DNA from: Hungatella sp. UBA4396
GTDB taxonomy: Bacteria > Bacillota > Clostridia > Lachnospirales > Lachnospiraceae
Reading direction: 5' to 3'
NCBI GenBank assembly: GCA_002389905.1
Contig: DGRE01000071.1
Coordinates: forward strand, 186,001 to 250,000
DNA length: 64,000 nt
In this document: positions 9,540-19,071 of the stretch, one piece after another
Position numbering within the stretch: position 1 is the first letter of the stretch
How the letters are laid out: each line of letters opens with the position of its first letter
The notes under the pieces: generated by a model
What the model was told of the DNA's origin: nothing
Seen by the model: only the letters and a program-made list of their open reading frames with translations
The model's database searches: none
Program-made: the position numbers and the translations under genes

Positions 9540-10916
9540 ATGAAGACATTGTTAAAGGGTGGAACCGTAGTGTCGGGAAGCGGCGTCTTTGAAGCAGATG
9601 TATTGATGGAAGACGGAAAGATTAAGGCCGTAGAACAGGGACTCCAGGATCAGGAGGCAGAGGTCATTGATGTGTCAGGAAAGCTTTTATTCCCTGGATT
9701 TATCGATGCACACACACATTTTGATTTACATGTGGCAGGAACCGTGACCGCGGACAACTTTGAGACAGGAACAAAGGCAGCTTTGGCAGGCGGAACCACC
9801 ATGATCATTGATTTTGCTACCCAGTACCATGGGGAAAGTCTTCATGAAGCCTTGGAAAACTGGCATAAATTGTCGGATGGAAATGCGTCCTGCGATTACA
9901 GCTTCCATCTGGCAATATCAGACTGGACGCCTTCCATCAGCGAAGAACTGGAGACCATTGTAAAAGAGGGAGTTACTTCTTTTAAGGTTTACATGACCTA
10001 CACGGACATGGTTTTAGGTGACAAGCAGATTTATCTGGTCTTGAAGCGGTTAAAGGAAGTGGGCGGAATTGCAGGAGTTCACTGTGAAAATATGGGAATT
10101 ATCCAGGCCCTGGTGGAAGAAGAAAAGGCAAAAGGCAACTTGGGAGTCAGCGGACATAAAAATACCAGACCGGCCGAAGTGGAAGCAGAGGCCATCAGCA
10201 GGCTGTTAAAAATTGCTGATCTGGTGAAAACTCCTGTCATTGTGGTTCATTTAAGCTCAGGTGCAGGATATCAGGAGGTCAAATACGCCAGAGAAAGAGG
10301 CCAGGAGGTCTATCTGGAAACCTGTCCCCAGTATCTGCTTATGGATGAAAGCCTTTATGATCTTCCCGGTTTTGAGGGCAGTAAATATGTGATTTCTCCT
10401 ACCATCAAAAAGACTACGGACAGCACCAGACTGTGGAATGCCATAAGAAAAGATAATATCCAGACCATTGCAACAGACCACTGCAGTTTTACCACCGGCC
10501 AGAAGGCAGCAGGAAAAGATGATTTTACCAGGATTCCCAATGGAATGCCGGGAGTGGAGACCCGTCCTGCCCTGATGTACAACTTTGGAGTGCTGGAGCA
10601 TGATTTAAAGCTGGAGCAGTTCTGCCGCCTGCTTTCTGAAAATGTGGCAAAGCTTTACGGTGTTTACCCTCAGAAGGGCGCAATTGCACCCGGAAGCGAC
10701 GGGGATATTGTGGTATGGAATCCTGATACCAAGTGGACCATATCGGTGGAAAATCAGGTGGCAAATGTGGATTACAGCCCCTTTGAAGGAACTGATGTGA
10801 AGGGAAAAGCAGAACTTGTATTCTTAAAAGGCCGCCTGGCTGCAGAAAACGGCAAAGTGGTTCTGGAAAAGACAGGTGAGTTTGTTCCCAGAAAGCCTTA
10901 TATGGAGTTGTATTGA
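9540..10916 (+). CDS. hydA: Dihydropyrimidinase/hydantoinase-family hydrolase
   Basis: A 458-residue cyclic-amide hydrolase. The binuclear metal site is complete: DAHTHFDLH near residue 56, the carbamylated lysine in SFKVYMTYTD near 148, HCENMG near 181, HLSSGAG near 236 and ATDHCSF near 311. It hydrolyses hydantoin- or dihydropyrimidine-like rings to carbamoyl amino acids, consistent with ring opening before YgeW/YgeY. It has an AAGGAAA-type ribosome site and is separated from ygfK by a hairpin. Its stop overlaps the yqeC start (TGATG). Specific ring substrate is inferred from the cluster. Confidence 0.9.
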   Translation: MKTLLKGGTVVSGSGVFEADVLMEDGKIKAVEQGLQDQEAEVIDVSGKLLFPGFIDAHTHFDLHVAGTVTADNFETGTKAALAGGTTMIIDFATQYHGESLHEALENWHKLSDGNASCDYSFHLAISDWTPSISEELETIVKEGVTSFKVYMTYTDMVLGDKQIYLVLKRLKEVGGIAGVHCENMGIIQALVEEEKAKGNLGVSGHKNTRPAEVEAEAISRLLKIADLVKTPVIVVHLSSGAGYQEVKYARERGQEVYLETCPQYLLMDESLYDLPGFEGSKYVISPTIKKTTDSTRLWNAIRKDNIQTIATDHCSFTTGQKAAGKDDFTRIPNGMPGVETRPALMYNFGVLEHDLKLEQFCRLLSENVAKLYGVYPQKGAIAPGSDGDIVVWNPDTKWTISVENQVANVDYSPFEGTDVKGKAELVFLKGRLAAENGKVVLEKTGEFVPRKPYMELY

Positions 10917-11710
10917 TGAAATTAAAGTGGGCATATAGATGTGAGGTCAGGGATGGAAATCCTGTGATGATCCGGAAAAATTCCTTATGGGAAGCCTTAG
11001 GGCTTCCCTGGCAGGAACATAAGGTCATCGCCTTTGTTGGCGGCGGCGGAAAGACTACCTCCATGTTTTGTCTGGCTGATGAGCTGGCAGAACAGGGAAA
11101 AACAGTGATCGTCACTACCAGCACCAAGATAAGAAAACCGGAAAACCGTCTGGTTGTGGAAGCAGAAACAGAGTCAGATGTGAGAGACTTTATGAAGGCC
11201 CATGAAGAGTTATTTACTGCCGGCAAAGGACAGGTTCTGGTGACAGGACTGTCCAGTCCGGAGGGAAAATTTCAGGGCATGGAACTTTCTGAGCTGGAAA
11301 AGCTGGGGGGCCTTTGCGATGTGCTTTTAGTAGAGGCTGACGGGGCAAAGATGCTGCCTTTAAAGATACCGAGAGAAGGAGAACCGGTTCTGTTAAAGGA
11401 AACCCATGCCGTGATCGGATGTGCAGGCCTGGACTGCCTTGGACAAACCTGGGAGGAGAAATGCTTCCGGTATGAGCTTGCAGATCAGGTGTTTGACCAG
11501 GAAAAAGGCCCTGTCATCACCCCTGCCCATGCTGCCCGTATTCTTACCAGTGAAAGGGGATCCAGAAAGGGAGCCGAAAAACTGGAATACCGGATTCTTT
11601 TAAATAAGGCTGATGACGAAAGCAGGCTGTCTGCCGGAGCAGAGGTTTTAAAAGCTCTGGGGGAAGAGTGGGCCGGATGCTGTGTGATAACAGGTCATCT
11701 GGAGGGATAA
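10916..11710 (+). CDS. yqeC: YqeC, selenium-dependent hydroxylase maturation protein
   Basis: A 264-residue protein with a P-loop (VGGGGKTTSMFCLADEL near residue 40) and a conserved LVEADGAKMLPLK segment near 140. YqeC family members accompany yqeB and selenium-dependent molybdenum hydroxylases and are implicated in maturing the labile selenium cofactor. The ATG is chosen where TGATG overlaps the hydA stop; a TTG one codon earlier is possible. Presence together with yqeB and mocA argues that the cell has a selenium-dependent molybdenum hydroxylase, which would lie outside this window. Confidence 0.85.
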   Translation: MKLKWAYRCEVRDGNPVMIRKNSLWEALGLPWQEHKVIAFVGGGGKTTSMFCLADELAEQGKTVIVTTSTKIRKPENRLVVEAETESDVRDFMKAHEELFTAGKGQVLVTGLSSPEGKFQGMELSELEKLGGLCDVLLVEADGAKMLPLKIPREGEPVLLKETHAVIGCAGLDCLGQTWEEKCFRYELADQVFDQEKGPVITPAHAARILTSERGSRKGAEKLEYRILLNKADDESRLSAGAEVLKALGEEWAGCCVITGHLEG

Positions 11711-11723
11711 AAAGGAGGGGCTT

Positions 11724-12077
11724 ATGGCAGAAGAAAAAGAGAGAAGACTTCAATATCATCTGAGAATCCGTCTGTTTTACGAAGAGAGGAATTTCGGTCC
11801 TGGTGTGTCCGGACTGATGGCCCTTGTAAGAGAGCGAGGGTCTTTGTCTGCTGCCTGCCAGGAAATGCACATGGCTTATTCTAAGGCATGGAAGATTATT
11901 CATAAGGCAGAGGAGGATTTGGGATTTCAGCTGATGGAAGGAAGAAGAGGGGGAGAGTACGGAGGGACCACTGTTCTGACTGAAAAGGGTGAGGCTTTTT
12001 TAGATCAATACCTGGCTTTTGCAGAAGAAGTAGACAATTTTGCTGAAAAAGTGTTTCACAAATATTTCCCAATGTGA
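11724..12077 (+). CDS. ModE-like winged-helix DNA-binding protein
   Basis: A 117-residue protein matching the N-terminal winged helix of ModE (LysR-type HTH: GSLSAACQEMHMAYSKAWKI and a TVLTEKGEAFLDQY wing). It has no C-terminal Mop/TOBE molybdate-binding domain, so it is the HTH-only form. A free 70-residue molbindin is encoded at 59291-59503, but no link is shown. A likely role is regulation of molybdate uptake or Moco genes. It has an AAGGAGG site, 14 bases after yqeC. Confidence 0.82.
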   Translation: MAEEKERRLQYHLRIRLFYEERNFGPGVSGLMALVRERGSLSAACQEMHMAYSKAWKIIHKAEEDLGFQLMEGRRGGEYGGTTVLTEKGEAFLDQYLAFAEEVDNFAEKVFHKYFPM

Positions 12078-12110
12078 TATAATAGACAAGATTGATATTT
12101 TTTTGAAAAC

Positions 12111-12134
12111 GGATATTCTTATTTGAGAATATCC
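12111..12134. promoter_or_regulatory. Perfect 9-bp inverted repeat (operator candidate)
   Basis: GGATATTCT (12111-12119) and AGAATATCC (12126-12134) are exact inverted repeats with a 6-base spacer. No T run follows on either strand, so a protein-binding site is more likely than a terminator. It lies between the ModE-like gene and the MoeA-like gene, before a possible promoter (TAATAATATA). An autoregulatory site for the neighbouring HTH is a reasonable guess. Confidence 0.4.
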
Positions 12135-12206
12135 CCAAAAGAATCATAACATCAACCTGGGTAATAATATATACGATTGATTTGAAACAACGAAAGGACA
12201 GGAATC

Positions 12207-13241
12207 ATGAAAAAAATAAAAACAGTGGATGCAGTGGGACAGGTTCTCTGCCACGACATGACTCAGATTATTCCGGGCGTTACAAAAGATGCACGGTTCC
12301 GTAAAGGCCATGTAGTGACAGAAGAAGATGTTCCGGTGCTGCTGTCCATGGGGAAAGAACATATTTTTGTATGGGAAAAGGATGAATCCCTGTACCATGA
12401 GGATGAAGCTGCCGAGATCCTTTGCAGCCTGTGCATCAATGACCATATGGAGCGCAGCGAGGCAAAGGAAGGGAAGATTGAACTGAAATCAACGGTCCGG
12501 GGATTATTGAAGATTGATACCGGACTTTTAGAAAAAATTAACAGTACGGAAAATATGATGATTGCTTCCAGACACCCCAACACTCCGGTGGAGCCTGGGG
12601 ACAAGCTGTGCGGAACGAGAATCATACCCCTTGTCATAGAAAAAGAAAAGATGGAAGAGGTCGTAGAGGTCTGCGGCGGGAAAAAGATATTTACCATCAT
12701 GCCCTATAAAGAAAAGAAAATCGGAATTGTGACCACAGGAAGCGAGGTATTCCACGGAAGAATCAAGGATGCCTTTGGCCCGGTCCTGGTGAAAAAGGTC
12801 AAGGAATACGGCGGAGAGGTTATGGGACAGACCATTACCGATGATAAGCCGGAGGACACCACAAAGGCCATTCTGGATTTTATTGAACAGGGAGCCGATA
12901 TGGTGCTGGTCAGCGGAGGCATGAGCGTGGACCCTGATGACAAGACTCCTCTTGCCATTCGAAACACCGGGGCTGAGATTATTTCCTACGGTGCGCCTGT
13001 TCTTCCGGGAGCCATGTTTTTACTCTCCTATTATGAAAAAGACGGAAAGAGGATTCCGGTGGCAGGACTTCCGGGATGTGTCATGTATTCGAAAAAGACG
13101 ATTTTTGATTTACTTCTTCCAAGGCTCATGTCTGATGACCCGGTGACAAAGGAAGATTTGGTTAAGCTGGGAAAGGGCGGTCTATGTCTTTCCTGTGATA
13201 TTTGCACTTATCCCAACTGCGGTTTTGGAAAGGGCTGGTAA
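12207..13241 (+). CDS. MoeA-like molybdopterin-binding protein
   Basis: A 344-residue protein with a MoCF-biosynthesis (MoeA/MogA) domain at about 170-310, marked by [19 protein letters not shown] and [13 protein letters not shown]. It is shorter than standard MoeA, which usually exceeds 390 residues, and the N terminus resembles the reduced form found beside xanthine-dehydrogenase-type genes. Its last 20 residues hold [13 protein letters not shown], a cysteine cluster that could bind iron-sulfur or zinc. A likely role is insertion or modification of Moco for a hydroxylase. moaC begins one base after its stop. Confidence 0.8.
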   Translation: MKKIKTVDAVGQVLCHDMTQIIPGVTKDARFRKGHVVTEEDVPVLLSMGKEHIFVWEKDESLYHEDEAAEILCSLCINDHMERSEAKEGKIELKSTVRGLLKIDTGLLEKINSTENMMIASRHPNTPVEPGDKLCGTRIIPLVIEKEKMEEVVEVCGGKKIFTIMPYKEKKIGIVTTGSEVFHGRIKDAFGPVLVKKVKEYGGEVMGQTITDDKPEDTTKAILDFIEQGADMVLVSGGMSVDPDDKTPLAIRNTGAEIISYGAPVLPGAMFLLSYYEKDGKRIPVAGLPGCVMYSKKTIFDLLLPRLMSDDPVTKEDLVKLGKGGLCLSCDICTYPNCGFGKGW

Positions 13242-13242
13242 T

Positions 13243-13743
13243 ATGAGCGGATTAACACATTTTGATGAAAAGGGCAATGCCCGCATGGTGGATGTGGGAG
13301 ATAAGGCGGAGACAGACCGGATCGCCGTTGCCCATGGAATGATCTATGTAAATGAAGAGGTCTTTGAGGCCATTAAAAATAAGACCGCAAAAAAGGGAGA
13401 TGTGCTAGGAGTGGCCAGAGTGGCCGGAATCATGGCAGCAAAGAGAACCTTTGAGCTGATTCCCTTATGCCATCTTCTGATGCTGACAAAGTGCAACTTA
13501 GATTTCGTTCTTCATGAGGAAAAACAGGCGGTGGAAGCCATATGTACGGTGAAAACCCAGGGAAAGACCGGAGTGGAGATGGAAGCCTTAACCGGAGTTA
13601 ATATCGGGCTTTTGACTATATATGACATGTGCAAGGCAATGGACCGGGGCATGGTCATTGACGGAGTCTGTCTTTTGAAAAAGGACGGAGGAAAGAGCGG
13701 CCTTTATGAAAAAGAGCCGGGAGATCAAAGGAGCGGCCTATGA
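13243..13743 (+). CDS. moaC: Cyclic pyranopterin monophosphate synthase MoaC
   Basis: A 166-residue MoaC with the conserved [41 protein letters not shown] and KAMDRGM segments. It makes cPMP from the MoaA product in the first stage of Moco synthesis. The ATG at 13243 begins [11 protein letters not shown], the usual MoaC N terminus; longer in-frame starts would read into the upstream gene. The stop overlaps the moaA start by four bases (ATGA), so the two are translationally coupled. Confidence 0.93.
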   Translation: MSGLTHFDEKGNARMVDVGDKAETDRIAVAHGMIYVNEEVFEAIKNKTAKKGDVLGVARVAGIMAAKRTFELIPLCHLLMLTKCNLDFVLHEEKQAVEAICTVKTQGKTGVEMEALTGVNIGLLTIYDMCKAMDRGMVIDGVCLLKKDGGKSGLYEKEPGDQRSGL

Positions 13744-14708
13744 TCGATTGTTTAAACAGAACCATTGATTATATCAGGATATCCGTTACAGACCGTTGTA
13801 ATTTACGGTGTGTCTATTGTATGCCTGAAGAAGGGGTCGTGCCCATGGATCATGAAGATATCCTGTCCTATCAGGAAATCGTAAGGATCTGTGAAGCAGG
13901 CGCCCATCTGGGAATCCGCAAGGTAAAGATAACAGGCGGAGAGCCTTTGGTGAGAAAAGACATTGAAAAACTGATCGGCCAGCTTTCCCGGATTCCGGGA
14001 ATTGATGACATCACCATGACCACCAACGGAAGTCTCTTAAAGGAAAAAGGAGCTGCCCTGAAGGCTGCCGGAGTTTCCTCCATCAATGTGAGCCTGGATA
14101 CCCTGGACCCGGAACGGTTTGCTAAAATCACCAGAAGAGACTGCTTTCAAACCGTGATTGAGGGAATTGAAAACGCAAAGGCCCTTGGATTAAATGTTAA
14201 GATAAACTGCGCGGTTATGGAGGAGTTGACAAAAGAAGAAGTTCTGGCTTTTTCCCGTTTTTCCATGGAGCAGGAAATTCCGGTGCGTTTTATAGAAATG
14301 ATGCCCATTGGACAGGGAGCCAATTACAAAGCCATGAACAATGATGATCTGGCCGGGATTTTACGGTCGGCTTACGGAGAACTGACGGAAAGCAAAAGGG
14401 TGATCGGCAACGGGCCTGCTGTTTATTATACATGGGGAGACGGAAAGGGAAGCATAGGCTTTATCAGTGCCGTCAACCACAAATTCTGCGGCACCTGCAA
14501 CCGGGTGAGGCTGACTTCCGACGGCTTTTTAAAGCTCTGTCTGGACAGCCCTGCAGGGATGGACTTAAAAGGTCCTATAAGGGCAGGAATTTCCCAGGAT
14601 GAGCTGGTTCATCTCATGGAGCATACCATTTGGGACAAGCCGGAAAGCCATCATTTTGACAATGAACATAAAAAGACAGATTTAAATATGAATCAGATAG
14701 GAGGATAA
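13740..14708 (+). CDS. moaA: GTP 3',8-cyclase MoaA
   Basis: A 322-residue radical-SAM enzyme converting GTP to 3',8-cyclo-GTP. The SAM cluster motif is [16 protein letters not shown] (CxxxCxxC). The C-terminal second cluster is in [15 protein letters not shown] and LKLCL. Length and motifs are normal. Start overlaps the moaC stop. Together with moaC, the MOSC protein and the MogA/MoaB protein it supplies Moco. Confidence 0.95.
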   Translation: MIDCLNRTIDYIRISVTDRCNLRCVYCMPEEGVVPMDHEDILSYQEIVRICEAGAHLGIRKVKITGGEPLVRKDIEKLIGQLSRIPGIDDITMTTNGSLLKEKGAALKAAGVSSINVSLDTLDPERFAKITRRDCFQTVIEGIENAKALGLNVKINCAVMEELTKEEVLAFSRFSMEQEIPVRFIEMMPIGQGANYKAMNNDDLAGILRSAYGELTESKRVIGNGPAVYYTWGDGKGSIGFISAVNHKFCGTCNRVRLTSDGFLKLCLDSPAGMDLKGPIRAGISQDELVHLMEHTIWDKPESHHFDNEHKKTDLNMNQIGG

Positions 14709-14712
14709 GTAT

Positions 14713-15156
14713 ATGGGAGAGGTAATGGCTGTCTGTATCAGCGAAAAAAAGGGAACCCAGAAAGTAAGAGTGGACGAGGGGATTTTTATAGAAGAGCACG
14801 GCATCGAAGGAGATGCCCATGCAGGCAAATGGCATCGTCAGGTAAGCCTTTTGTCCTTTGACACCATTGAGGCATTTAAGGCCAAGGGAGCGGAAATAGG
14901 AGACGGAGCCTTTGGGGAAAATGTCATTGTAGCAGGAATTGACTTGATTCACCTTCCGGTGGGCACCAGATTAAAATGCAAGGACATTCTTCTGGAAGTG
15001 ACCCAGATCGGAAAGGAATGTCACAGCCATTGTGAGATATATCACAAGATGGGAGAGTGCATCATGCCTACCAACGGTATCTTTGCAAGGGTACTTCACG
15101 GAGGGCACATGAAGAAGGGAGATGAGATCACCATATGTACAGGACAGGAATCGTAA
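14713..15156 (+). CDS. MOSC-domain protein
   Basis: A 147-residue stand-alone MOSC domain, with EEHGIEGDAHAGKWHRQVSL and FGENVIV signatures and a conserved cysteine in GKECHSHCEIY. Such small MOSC proteins accompany moaC/moaA and are thought to carry sulfur or bind Moco. The final 22 bases overlap the next gene. Function beyond the fold is unproven. Confidence 0.87.
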   Translation: MGEVMAVCISEKKGTQKVRVDEGIFIEEHGIEGDAHAGKWHRQVSLLSFDTIEAFKAKGAEIGDGAFGENVIVAGIDLIHLPVGTRLKCKDILLEVTQIGKECHSHCEIYHKMGECIMPTNGIFARVLHGGHMKKGDEITICTGQES

Positions 15157-15626
15157 CCTTAAGTGACAAAGGGGCTGCCGGAGAGCGGGAAGATTTAAGC
15201 GGGGCAGTCATAAGGGAAATACTGGAACAGGCAGGCTTTGAAGTTGTCAGCTATAAGATTTTGGCCGACGAAGGAGAGGATTTAAAGGCAGAGCTTGTGC
15301 GTTTGAGCGATGAAGTGAAATGCGATCTGGTGCTGACCACGGGAGGGACAGGCTTTTCTCCCAGGGATGTGACTCCCGAGGCCACTCTTGCCATCGCAGA
15401 CCGGAATGCACCTGGTATTGCCGAAGCTATGCGGGCTTACAGTATGACTGTGACCAAAAGGGCCATGTTAAGCCGGGCGGTCAGTGTCATACGAAAATCC
15501 ACTTTGATTATCAACCTTCCCGGAAGTCCCAAAGCGGTGAGGGAGAGTCTGGAATACATTCTGGATACCCTTTCCCATGGCCTGGAAATCCTGTCAGGCA
15601 AGGGCGGAGAATGTGCCAGAAAATAA
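15135..15626 (+). CDS. MogA/MoaB-type molybdopterin adenylyltransferase
   Basis: A 163-residue protein with the MogA/MoaB signatures TLSDKGAAGEREDLSG and TTGGTGFSPRDVTPEAT. It would adenylate molybdopterin before molybdate insertion. It starts within the end of the MOSC gene, showing tight coupling. MogA versus MoaB cannot be separated by eye. Confidence 0.9.
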   Translation: MYRTGIVTLSDKGAAGEREDLSGAVIREILEQAGFEVVSYKILADEGEDLKAELVRLSDEVKCDLVLTTGGTGFSPRDVTPEATLAIADRNAPGIAEAMRAYSMTVTKRAMLSRAVSVIRKSTLIINLPGSPKAVRESLEYILDTLSHGLEILSGKGGECARK

Positions 15627-15646
15627 ATAGAAAGCAAGGAACTGAA

Positions 15647-16447
15647 ATGAAGGTATTGATCAAAGGAGCCGGTGACCTGGCAAGCGGCATTGGCTGCCGT
15701 CTGCACCGCTGTGGTTTTGAACTGCTGATGACGGATATTGCCGTGCCCACTACTGTGCGCAGAACAGTTGCCTTTTCCAGGGCAGTCTATGAGGGACAGG
15801 CCATGGTGGAGGAAATCACCGGGGTATTGTGCCATAACCTGGAGGAAATCCAGGAGGCAGCCGCAAGGGATCAGGTAGCGGTTATGGTGGATGAAGAGTG
15901 TAAAATCCGGGAGGTTTGGAAACCGGATGTTATAGTGGATGCCATCATTGCAAAGAAGAATATAGGTACCCAAATTACCGATGGGGAAACCGTCATAGGG
16001 GTTGGCCCCGGGTTTATTGCAGGAGTTGACTGTCATGTGGTGGTGGAAACCAAAAGGGGCCACGACCTGGGCCGCTGCATCTGGGAAGGAAGTGCTATTC
16101 CCAATACAGGAGTGCCCGGCATGATCGGGGGCTATGACAAGGAGCGGATTATCCGCGCTGTCTCTGACGGAATCTTCAAAGGAGCAGTATCCATCGGCGA
16201 TTTGGTGGAAAAAGGAACTGTAGTCGGTTACTCCGGCTCAGATCCCATATATGCCCAGATAGATGGAGTAGTAAGGGGGCTGCTCCAGGAGGGGGTGGAG
16301 GTAGTGTATGGAATGAAATCGGGGGACATTGATCCAAGAGGAAATGTGGATCACTGTTTCACGGTATCAGATAAAGCCGCCTCCATAGGGGGCGGAGTAT
16401 TAGAGGCAATATTAAGCCTGAAGAAGAAAAGGGGAGATAAGTTATGA
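15647..16447 (+). CDS. yqeB: YqeB, selenium-dependent molybdenum hydroxylase system protein
   Basis: A 266-residue protein beginning MKVLIKGAGDLASGIGCRL, a Rossmann-like start typical of the YqeB/EF2563 family. This family is encoded beside selenium-dependent molybdenum hydroxylases. A conserved glycine-rich segment VIGVGPGFIAGVDCHVV lies near 125. A much longer in-frame reading exists upstream, but it overlaps the previous gene and is not conserved-looking. The stop overlaps the modA start (ATGA). Confidence 0.88.
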   Translation: MKVLIKGAGDLASGIGCRLHRCGFELLMTDIAVPTTVRRTVAFSRAVYEGQAMVEEITGVLCHNLEEIQEAAARDQVAVMVDEECKIREVWKPDVIVDAIIAKKNIGTQITDGETVIGVGPGFIAGVDCHVVVETKRGHDLGRCIWEGSAIPNTGVPGMIGGYDKERIIRAVSDGIFKGAVSIGDLVEKGTVVGYSGSDPIYAQIDGVVRGLLQEGVEVVYGMKSGDIDPRGNVDHCFTVSDKAASIGGGVLEAILSLKKKRGDKL

Positions 16448-17304
16448 AAAAGACAAGAATCACCATGGCGTTAATTGGATTAGCAGCTATGGCACTGACA
16501 GCATGTGGAGGCGGAAAGGCACCAGAAACAACCGCAGCTCCAACAACAGCAGAGGTAACAACAGAAGCAACCACTGCCGCAGAAGAAACAAAAGCAGAAG
16601 CGGTAGAGGCCCAGACAGTGACAATTGCGGCTGCTGCCAGCCTGGAAAAATCCTTTACAGAAAAGCTCATCCCCATGTTTGAAGAGAAGTTCCCAGGTAT
16701 CACCATCGAAGGAACTTATGACAGCTCAGGAAAGCTTCAGACCCAAATTGAAGAAGGTGCGCCTGTTGACCTGTTTTTCTCAGCAGCTACAAAGCAGATG
16801 GATGCACTTGATGAAAAGGGTATGATTGCAGAGGGAACCAAGAAAAATCTTTTGGAAAACAAGATTGTATTCATCGTTACAACCGGAGAAGAAGGCAATT
16901 ACTCAGCTTTTGAGGATATCAAAAATGCAGAAACAATCGCTCTCGGCGATCCTGAAAGCGTTCCTGTAGGACAGTATTCCAAGGAAGCTCTGACCAACTT
17001 AAATCTTTGGGATGAAGTATCTGCAAAGACCAGCTTCGGAACCAATGTAACTGAAGTATTAAACTGGGTATCAGAAGGAAGTGCAAAAGCAGGTATTGTT
17101 TATGCTACAGATGCAGCTCAGAAGCCAGATCAGGTAGTAGTTGTTGCAGAAGCTCCGGAAGGAAGCGTTAGCAAAGCTATCTATCCAGTCGGAATCATCA
17201 AAGACAGCCCAAATCCAGAAGGAGCACAGAAATTTGCAGAATTCCTTCAGTCTGATGAAGCTATGAAGGTATTTACCGACGGCGGATTCGTAGCAGCAGA
17301 ATAA
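16444..17304 (+). CDS. modA: Molybdate ABC transporter substrate-binding lipoprotein ModA
   Basis: A 286-residue periplasmic-binding-type lipoprotein. It has a signal peptide and lipobox LTACG with C21, a Thr/Ala/Glu-rich linker to about 55, then the ModA domain beginning VTIAAAASLEKSF with YDSSGKLQTQIEEGAPVDLFFSA. It would capture molybdate (or tungstate) at the cell surface. modB and modC follow directly. Confidence 0.93.
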   Translation: MKKTRITMALIGLAAMALTACGGGKAPETTAAPTTAEVTTEATTAAEETKAEAVEAQTVTIAAAASLEKSFTEKLIPMFEEKFPGITIEGTYDSSGKLQTQIEEGAPVDLFFSAATKQMDALDEKGMIAEGTKKNLLENKIVFIVTTGEEGNYSAFEDIKNAETIALGDPESVPVGQYSKEALTNLNLWDEVSAKTSFGTNVTEVLNWVSEGSAKAGIVYATDAAQKPDQVVVVAEAPEGSVSKAIYPVGIIKDSPNPEGAQKFAEFLQSDEAMKVFTDGGFVAAE

Positions 17305-17336
17305 GGTTGATTAAGAATTAACAGGAGGCGGAGCCA

Positions 17337-18005
17337 GTGGATATATTTCCAGTTCTAATATCGCTGAAAACATCGGTGGTATCCATCTTTTTTACATTTT
17401 TCCTCGGTATCTGGGCGGCCAAAGGGGTCATCGGACTCAAGTCAGAGCGACTGAAAAACCTTCTGGACGGAATCCTGACTCTTCCCCTGGTCCTGCCACC
17501 AACGGTGGCAGGATTTTTCCTTCTTTACATCTTTGGTGTAAAGAGGCCGGTGGGGAAATTATTAGTTGATCTTTTTAATTATAAGATCGTATTTACCTGG
17601 CAGGCAACGGTTTTGGCAGCAGTAGTAATTTCTTTCCCTCTCATGTACCGATCAGCCAGAGGTGCTTTTGAGCAGGTGGATGAGAATGTGCTCCATGCGG
17701 CCAGGACCTTAGGCGTACCGGAAAGGAAGATTTTTTGGAGGGTGCTTCTCCCCATGGCGCGGCCGGGAATTTTATCCGGAGGAGTTCTGGCCTTTGCCAG
17801 GGGCCTGGGAGAGTTTGGCGCTACAGCTATGATTGCCGGAAATATTGCAGGAAAAACCAGGACCCTTCCCCTTGCCATCTATTCAGAGGTGGCTGCCGGT
17901 GATATGGGTGAGGCAGGTCAGTATGTTTTAGTTATTGTGGCAGTTTCCCTTATTATTGTGGCGGGCATGAATGCCATGGCCGGAAAAGGGGGGAGGCAGC
18001 CATGA
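17337..18005 (+). CDS. modB: Molybdate ABC transporter permease ModB
   Basis: A 222-residue integral membrane permease with about five hydrophobic segments and the EAA loop HAARTLGVPERKIFWRVLLP near 120. The start is a GTG with an AGGAGG site eight bases upstream; no better ATG exists. The stop overlaps the modC ATG by four bases. Confidence 0.93.
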   Translation: MDIFPVLISLKTSVVSIFFTFFLGIWAAKGVIGLKSERLKNLLDGILTLPLVLPPTVAGFFLLYIFGVKRPVGKLLVDLFNYKIVFTWQATVLAAVVISFPLMYRSARGAFEQVDENVLHAARTLGVPERKIFWRVLLPMARPGILSGGVLAFARGLGEFGATAMIAGNIAGKTRTLPLAIYSEVAAGDMGEAGQYVLVIVAVSLIIVAGMNAMAGKGGRQP

Positions 18006-19048
18006 GTTTAAGTGTAAAAATTGTTAAAAAGTTAAAAGACATAACCTTGGACATTGAATTTGAAACCAGGGGAAGCGGCGGAATCACTGGAATTTTAGGT
18101 TCTTCCGGATGCGGAAAAAGTATGACTTTAAAGTCTATTGCAGGTATTGTTACCCCTGATGAAGGAAGAATTGTTTTAAATGACAGAGTTTTGTTTGATT
18201 CAGAAAAAGGAATAAATGTAAAGGTTCAGGATAGGGAAGTCGGTTACCTGTTTCAGAATTATGCTTTGTTTCCCAATATGACAGTGATGGAAAACATAAA
18301 AATGGCAGTCAAGGGGACGAGAGCTGAAAAAAGGGAACTGGCAGAATTTTATCTTCATATGTTTCGTATTGAAGATCTGGCAGGCCACTATCCGGGCAGG
18401 CTTTCGGGAGGACAGCAGCAAAGGGTTGCCCTGGCAAGAGTTATGGCCTCTAAACCATCTGTTCTCATGCTTGACGAGCCCTTTTCGGCCCTGGATTCCA
18501 GTTTAAAGGAAATACTTCAGTTAGAGCTTTTAGAGGAGTTAAATACCTTTGAAGGAGATGTGCTTTTAGTCACCCACAGCCGGGATGAAATATACCGGTT
18601 CTGTGAGAACATTCATGTGATCAACCAGGGAAATATTACAGCTTCAGGAAGCGTAAAAAAGGTGTTCCAGAATCCCGGGACAGTATCCGCCGCAAGGCTG
18701 ACGGGCTGTAAAAACATTGTTCCCATAAAGTATATAGATTCCCATAGATTTTTTGTACCTGACTGGGATGCTGAGATTGCAGTAAAGAATCAGGAAGTGC
18801 CTAAGGATGCAGACCACATTGGAATCCGGGCCCATTATTTGAGAAAAGCTCTGGAAAAGAACGAGGAAAATGTGGTAGAATGTAAGCTAAGACGTCTCTT
18901 AGAAGATCCCTTTGAGGTGGCTCTAGTACTGGAAAACGGAATCTGGTGGAAGATTCCCAATGACATCTGGGCTTCGGAATTAAAGGGACAGATACCGGAC
19001 CGGGTGGTGGTTCCGGAAGAGGGAATCTTTTTTTTGAAAGACTTATAA
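18002..19048 (+). CDS. modC: Molybdate ABC transporter ATP-binding protein ModC
   Basis: A 348-residue ABC ATPase. Walker A is GSSGCGKS near residue 37, the signature LSGGQQQRV near 136 and Walker B VLMLDEP near 158. The C-terminal ~120 residues form a TOBE/Mop-like regulatory region as in ModC. It energises molybdate import with ModAB. Confidence 0.93.
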   Translation: MSLSVKIVKKLKDITLDIEFETRGSGGITGILGSSGCGKSMTLKSIAGIVTPDEGRIVLNDRVLFDSEKGINVKVQDREVGYLFQNYALFPNMTVMENIKMAVKGTRAEKRELAEFYLHMFRIEDLAGHYPGRLSGGQQQRVALARVMASKPSVLMLDEPFSALDSSLKEILQLELLEELNTFEGDVLLVTHSRDEIYRFCENIHVINQGNITASGSVKKVFQNPGTVSAARLTGCKNIVPIKYIDSHRFFVPDWDAEIAVKNQEVPKDADHIGIRAHYLRKALEKNEENVVECKLRRLLEDPFEVALVLENGIWWKIPNDIWASELKGQIPDRVVVPEEGIFFLKDL

Positions 19049-19071
19049 GCAGGAAAGGGGAGGCTTGAACC

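Noticed and set aside
12111..12134. Terminator reading of the inverted repeat
   Set aside because: No T run on either strand.
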